NCBI GenBank assembly: GCA_029582155.1
Contig: CM055912.1
Location: 1,550,001 to 1,614,000, forward strand
Origin: Panopea generosa
Taxonomy: Eukaryota; Mollusca; Bivalvia; Adapedonta; Hiatellidae
Length of the DNA stretch: 64,000 nucleotides
Direction of reading: 5' to 3'
Shown piece after piece: positions 59,310 to 64,000 of the stretch; position 1 is the first letter of the stretch, and each line of letters opens with the position of its first letter. The notes beneath the pieces were generated by a model. That model had not been told where the DNA came from and made no database searches. It saw only the letters and a program-made list of their open reading frames with translations. Both the position numbers and the translations under genes were made by a program.

Positions 59310-60757
59310 GAAAACGTGCCAGTATGGGGATGTTATGTGAAAGGCATGTTTTGGGATTGCATGACCAGTGTTCCACTGACTTCTGCAAACATGTAGTTGA
59401 TAAAGTAATCATGAGGAAAGAGATATGGTTGAAGAAACAATTGATGAAGTAGATCCAGTTATTCAACAATTCCAGTATTTGAAAGAAAGTGTAACAGATT
59501 TAAGTTCAGAGAATACCATGGACCTCAGGAGAGGTGGAAAAGAAAGTTATATCGAATGGAATGAAGAGATGATGAAAGATATATATTTCTTTCTAAATCA
59601 ACTTGCTCTGAAAGCAGATAGATTGTTGGGAAATTTCACCTCAAACTTAGCAGAATCATGGATGCATGTTTGCTGCAAGTTTGATGGTGGAAAGATGACC
59701 AATAAATGCTTTCGAGGGTCTTTTTATGGCAGGTGCTATGGCATTGCATTTCAATCAATAAAGGGACCAGCATGGTCAGCCATCATGTATGCGACTTCAA
59801 CTGGTAAGAGGTCTGGAAAGGCATTTCTAAATACATATTGACAGCGAACAAATCGATTTGTGAAGAGCATAAAAGCCCAAAATAAATCTTTAAACAAAGA
59901 CAGGAAAAGAAGAAGAAAACAGGAAAGTCAATCAGCATGTAAATCTAAAAAGGCTTTGCTTCATTATGGTAAACAAGTACTAGATGAATCTCCTGATATT
60001 TCAGAGTCATTGTTAAAATCAGCATGTGAGGTATTCTACAAAAAAAATGTAGCTTTAATGGAAAAAGACATTCAATACATTGAAAATGTAACAAAAGATC
60101 AAAGCAAAAATGAAAAGTGGATTGAGCAGAGGAAACTAAGAATAACTAACTCTACATTGGTGAAGTTATGTCAAGATCACATAATAACAACAATCCTGCT
60201 CTTCTATACAACACTTTCAGAGGAAAAAGGTTCACAAATAAATGCCTACAGCAGGAATCATTTACTCTTAAAGAATATGTAATTATAAAAATAAAAGATC
60301 CTGGCCTTGAGAATACTCATGTATTACTAATGGGATTGGCTATTTAAAAGGAACATCCTTGTTTAGGAGCCAGAAGTGATGGACTTGTATTGGAGAAAGA
60401 ACACAGTGAGGGTCTCCTAGAGATTAAGAACCTTCTACAAAATAAAACAACAATGATCAAGGAGGCTGCTAAAACTAACAGTGCTTTTTGTTTAAAAGTA
60501 CAGAAAAATGAAAAGATAGTATTAAAAAGAAATCATAAGTACTATAATCAAGTTTAAGGCCAATTGTACATTAAATAATCCTTGGTGTGATTCTGTTGTT
60601 TGAACCAACCCGTATGATATATCTATTGAAAGAATATATAAGGACAGTGAGCTATGGAATAAAACTGACTGCCTTTTATTTCACACATATACTGCCAGCA
60701 CTGGCTGTACTAAGATACAAGTATGCATCTGGAATACGAAAACCTGTCATATCTTGG
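59310..60757 (+). pseudogene. YqaJ-type nuclease gene, decayed
   Basis: The first remnant (about 59319) reads 'RHVLGLHDQCSTDFCKH', a 'H..G.H..C...FC' pattern seen in animal proteins that carry a C-terminal YqaJ (lambda-exonuclease-like) domain. A frameshift leads to 59425-59841, with 'TSNLAESWMHVCCKFDGGK' (residues 73-90) and 'RGSFYGRCYGIAF'. After a TGA, 59860-60282 gives a basic linker and 'WIEQRKLRITNSTL', the usual YqaJ start. After another frameshift and TAA, the nuclease core follows: 'ARSDGLVLE', 'GLLEIKN' (E-x-K), and 'RNHKYYNQV' with a TAA inside the Q-V-Q-G-Q motif. More stops lead to 'FYFTHILPALAVLRYKYASG'. Catalytic-type residues remain but the frame is broken at least five times, so it is not functional. 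Confidence 0.75.
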
Positions 60758-60929
60758 GTAAGAAGGGTATTGATACATTTAAATTACACTATAATTATGT
60801 ATCATGTACTTTGCTACATAAAATTGAAACAAGCATATGATAAAAAAGATGATTTGAAAAAATGTATTTTGACCTCAGGTTACAATATATGTATATATCA
60901 AACCTATTATTGCATTTCATAACGTCTTT

Positions 60930-61045
60930 TGGTGTGACTGGTCCAGTTGAATAGCATCTGACCCTGGATCTTAAGGTTGTAGGTTTGATCCTGTGCAATG
61001 GCTATGTGTGCTGTCCTTCACCAATACATTTTATGCGCATATGGT
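60930..61045 (+). repeat. SINE S2, diverged 5' fragment
   Basis: 'ggtccagttgaatagcatct', B box 'aggtttgatcctg', 'ggctatgtgtgctgtcctt' and 'gcgcatatgg' follow the S2 order. It lies between the YqaJ-type remnant and the next candidate exon, that is, in the presumed intron. Confidence 0.65.
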
Positions 61046-61359
61046 TATTACGAGTTGCACAATTGAAATATCATAAGTGTTTTTTAAGTTGTGATAACAT
61101 GCAATTATATAGTTTTATATTATGCAGTTATGATAAATTTCTATAATGCACTTGTAAGAAAAAATAAAACATAAAACCTATTGAAGAAGAAAAAATGGTT
61201 GTGTGTAATGTACAGACTTGTTCAGAGTTTCAAGGCATACCAATTGTCATTTAGCTATAAATAAAATCAAAATATTGACACAATTATAAAGTTTGATAAG
61301 TTATAAATAGATGAAAATATGTTATATTAAGTAACACTTATTTATCTATACATTTTCAG

Positions 61360-61476
61360 TATTCTCCTCCCACAAGCCGATGTATCAAACAGAAACGAGC
61401 GATAAAGGATCTTCATGGTGATACAAGGACATTGACAGTTGGTGAACATCCTTCATTTGGTGACAGAGTGGATGAG
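61360..61476 (+). other. Candidate spliced exon (39 codons, phase 0)
   Basis: Acceptor 'ctatacattttcag' and donor 'gatgag' then 'gtatta' bound an open stretch reading 'YSPPTSRCIKQKRAIKDLHG' onward to '...FGDRVDE'. A donor at 60757 ('tcttgg' then 'gtaaga') in the YqaJ frame is also phase 0, so this may be a 3' exon of that gene. I recognise no domain. Confidence 0.45.
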
Positions 61477-61790
61477 GTATTACATTACACACAGTAAAGA
61501 AGACAATAGTATTGCATAAATAAATGTAAAATATGTAGAGACCGCTAATGGTGAATTACTGTAATGTATGAAGATGATGCTGGCATCTTTGTGTAGGAAG
61601 ACTACCGATAACGATGGAAACACATGTAAATACCTGTAGTGACACACATACTTCTCAATAACATGCTGAAGTGGACCACTGGGTTGTGCAGTTTGTAATT
61701 GAAGGCCTACCAATGGAAATAATGTAAATGTTTATTAAAACCATAACTGTATGTGGCCCAAAAATTTCAACACATGTTTATTTCTAAAAA

Positions 61791-62072
61791 AATGATTGAA
61801 TATTTAGCATCATTTCTATGCCATTGAGGGCTAACAGACAATCAATTAACCTCACCACTGTTTCCTGGTATTAACCAGTACTTGAGCACACCCCATCTCC
61901 ACAAGTAACTGATAATTTTCCCACTTGAATCAGTGGTGAAAGACGAATGATAATGAGACACATTATGTCGTATATCAATCATCACGGAGACTGTTGCCTG
62001 GAGGGACATTCGAACTCACGACCCATGGATTGATAGTCAGATGTGTAACTGACTGAGCTAATAGGGCTAGGC
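61791..62072 (-). repeat. SINE S3, full length
   Basis: The - strand head 'ttagctcagtcagttacaca' (A box) and 'gtgagttcgaatgtc' (B box) is followed by the S3 body shared with 31085 and 32970. It lies between the two candidate exons. Confidence 0.75.
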
Positions 62073-62459
62073 TTAAAATAGTAAACAAATGGTTTGTTAC
62101 ACATTTTTTTCATGTATTTTATGTCATCCTCAATAATCTGTGTACTTTTCCATAGTACTTTTTCCTAGTTCTTGCTAGATATGTAACAATGTATATTTCT
62201 TTTAAAATCATCCATTAAATGCTCATTAAGGATTTCTGTTAATGACAATAATAATTTTAAGTCAATGTATTCAAAGTGTATTTATTGCCTTAGATAATGC
62301 AAGACAATATTAAAAAAAAATAACAAATCCATAGGAAATGTTTGTAATGAATTGAAAATTAAAAAAAATTATACGTACATGTCTGAAGTATTTTGAGATA
62401 TTATATTTTTATTTCAATTTAAGTTTTCATCTCATAAAGTTGTTTTTTTAACTTTTCAG

Positions 62460-62525
62460 ATACATGGACAGAGTTTTCCCAGCACTTGCACATCAAACCC
62501 TTTCTCTGATCAACCCATACTTCCA
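62460..62525 (+). other. Candidate spliced exon (22 codons, phase 0)
   Basis: Acceptor 'tttttttaacttttcag' and donor 'cttcca' then 'gtaagc' bound an open 66 bases reading 'IHGQSFPSTCTSNPFSDQPI' and two more residues. It is phase 0 on both sides and follows the 61360 exon in frame. No domain is recognised. Confidence 0.45.
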
Positions 62526-63393
62526 GTAAGCCTTCTGGATGCAACTTAATTGACACCTTCTATAGCCTCGACACAGGTATATATTCGTTGTAAAATGAGG
62601 ACATTTATTACCACTGGTTGGTTTTACTAAACATCTCAATCAGAGATTTTCCTCTTGTACTGAAAATTCTCAATTTCTCTATATGATACTTGTCTTTACA
62701 TATTAAACAAAAACACACTAAAACTTCACTAATCTTTACTGCATTTGACACAATTCATGAAATTTGGGTCAGTATATAAATGTTATTTAATTAGAAAGAT
62801 ATCATGACAAACATATATATATATCAAATTATTAATATTACTACTTTTTTGGTAAAAGATGTATGTTTAAAATGTATTTTTTTTTAAATAGTAGTAAAAT
62901 AAATTAACTACCAAACTTACAGCCTCATATCGGTGTTAGCAACTGGGAATACTGAAACTGTTATTATTAATTGTTATAGAAAGTTGTGAAAAATTAAATT
63001 GGTTTGTGTTTTATGTATAGTTCTGTGTTAGTTCATACAGTGTTATCATTCAAACCGTGTTACTTGGCATCAGTAAGTTTTTACGAAATTAGTAAGCCTT
63101 AACATTGTCAATCAAAATTAGTTTTAATCGGTGTCAGTAAGTTGCATAAATACATGAACCTACAATTGCAAGTAGTAAATTTACAGTTAGCAACTTCCTT
63201 GTATTCCATTTATTTATATGATTTATGTATTTCATTTTGTGTAACATATATATATATATATATATTAATTGTATGAAAACGAATGTCGGCCTTATATTTA
63301 GACAAAATTGAATTTCTAATTTAAGCCAGTACCAACCACTTTTTCTGTATTATACACAGCAACACATATCAACATTGATAGCCTATCATTTGG
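62526..63393. other. Non-genic stretch; TA microsatellite
   Basis: No gene is seen. A (TA)n run lies at 63247-63266. Confidence 0.5.
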
Positions 63394-63424
63394 TCTTAGA
63401 CCAGGAACCAGGGGGTCAAAATGG
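63394..63424 (+). repeat. 31-base direct repeat of 58388-58419
   Basis: 'cttagaccaggaaccagggg' then 'gtcaaaatggt'. It differs from the 58388 copy only by one G in the G run. Confidence 0.9.
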
Positions 63425-64000
63425 TAGTTTTCAGACCAGCTATTTAGCACAGCAGGATGCCTTCTTTGATATTTAATGTGCAACTTGTCTGGAATGGAAG
63501 TCTGTTACTTTTTGGTTAATTTATTTTATTCAAAATGATTTAAGAACATTAGAACAATAAATAAATAGTAAAATTAACATTTTATTTAGAGTAAAAACAT
63601 AATTATGTTAAATGTAGAGATTTAGTCAGAATTTCAATGTTTTGGTCGCTAGCTGACATCTAATTTTTTTTATAAATTTTCTCTCACTTGTATGACAGAG
63701 AAACTAGTTTCATTTTCAGATTATAAATACTATTGACTTAGTACCTAGTAAGTTTCATCAAATTTGAATCATGAATAAAAAAGTTATTGAATTTTTAGAA
63801 TTTCTGAATTGTTCCAGAATTTGGCCATTTTGGTCAATTTGACAAAATACCAGCAAAAGTTGAATGGCTGTAAAAAAAAATCTTATCTTTTTTTCAAGAT
63901 GTTTTACCATGGTTACATTAGTAATATATGGGTTATTAATGTGCATTTTAATTTGACAATTTTCAAATCCAGATTTTCTTCTGGGAATTTGTTTTCTTTA
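63425..64000. other. Non-genic AT-rich end of window
   Basis: No gene or repeat is recognised. Confidence 0.4.

Overview
This 64 kb window is eukaryotic and looks like animal intergenic DNA, most likely from a bivalve mollusc. It is about two-thirds A+T with few open frames. It has GT-AG exon signals, tRNA-derived SINEs, decayed LINEs, a Tc1-family relic, MITEs, long satellites, and dispersed repeats of a style I associate with bivalves (ends reading 'gggcctcttgttt', text such as 'ggggtcaaaaactaggtcac'). No intact long gene is visible. The species cannot be fixed from sequence alone.

Layout. 1-11436: a multi-level satellite of 1.5 kb A units. Two of these carry a 1.86 kb B segment, giving a 4.8 kb higher-order period, and each B segment contains a large inverted repeat. 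12415-14805: the best gene, a four-exon Myb/SANT-like family gene on the + strand whose exon phases all agree but whose DNA-binding N terminus is missing. 15150-16850: bivalve-type dispersed repeats. 17200-20800: a SINE fragment, a tRNA-like fold, a LINE 3' end and a Tc1 transposase pseudogene. 23378-27655: a SINE running straight into a GC-rich array of about 20 units of 211/213 bp. 28486-28860: a G-quadruplex-type tract and a full-length SINE. 31-39 kb: SINEs, a LINE 3' fragment, two MITEs, an inverted copy of the 16.4 kb repeat, and a SINE whose tRNA-like head is amplified into seven 83-bp copies. 40973-41285: a 57-bp minisatellite. 45881-46190: another full SINE. 52340-54470: an internally deleted L1/Tx1-like LINE (- strand). 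55188-55352: a promoter-like NRF1 + CRE pair with a possible first exon. 55484-55703: a SINE with an 11-bp target-site duplication. 56609-57886: a pair of inverted termini. 59310-62525: a decayed YqaJ-type nuclease gene followed by two clean phase-0 exons.

Three tRNA-headed SINE families are named here. S1 has an Ala(CGC)-like head (28549, 45881, fragments at 17200 and 39248). S2 carries a 'gtcc-ttgagcaagaca' body (23378, 37325, 38080-, 55484-, 60930). S3 has a tgat-type tail (31085-, 32970-, 61791-). Two S2 copies are joined to tandem arrays, which is the most unusual theme of the window. The genes do not form a pathway. What links the regions is repeat birth, amplification and decay around one small SANT-like gene and one dead nuclease gene.
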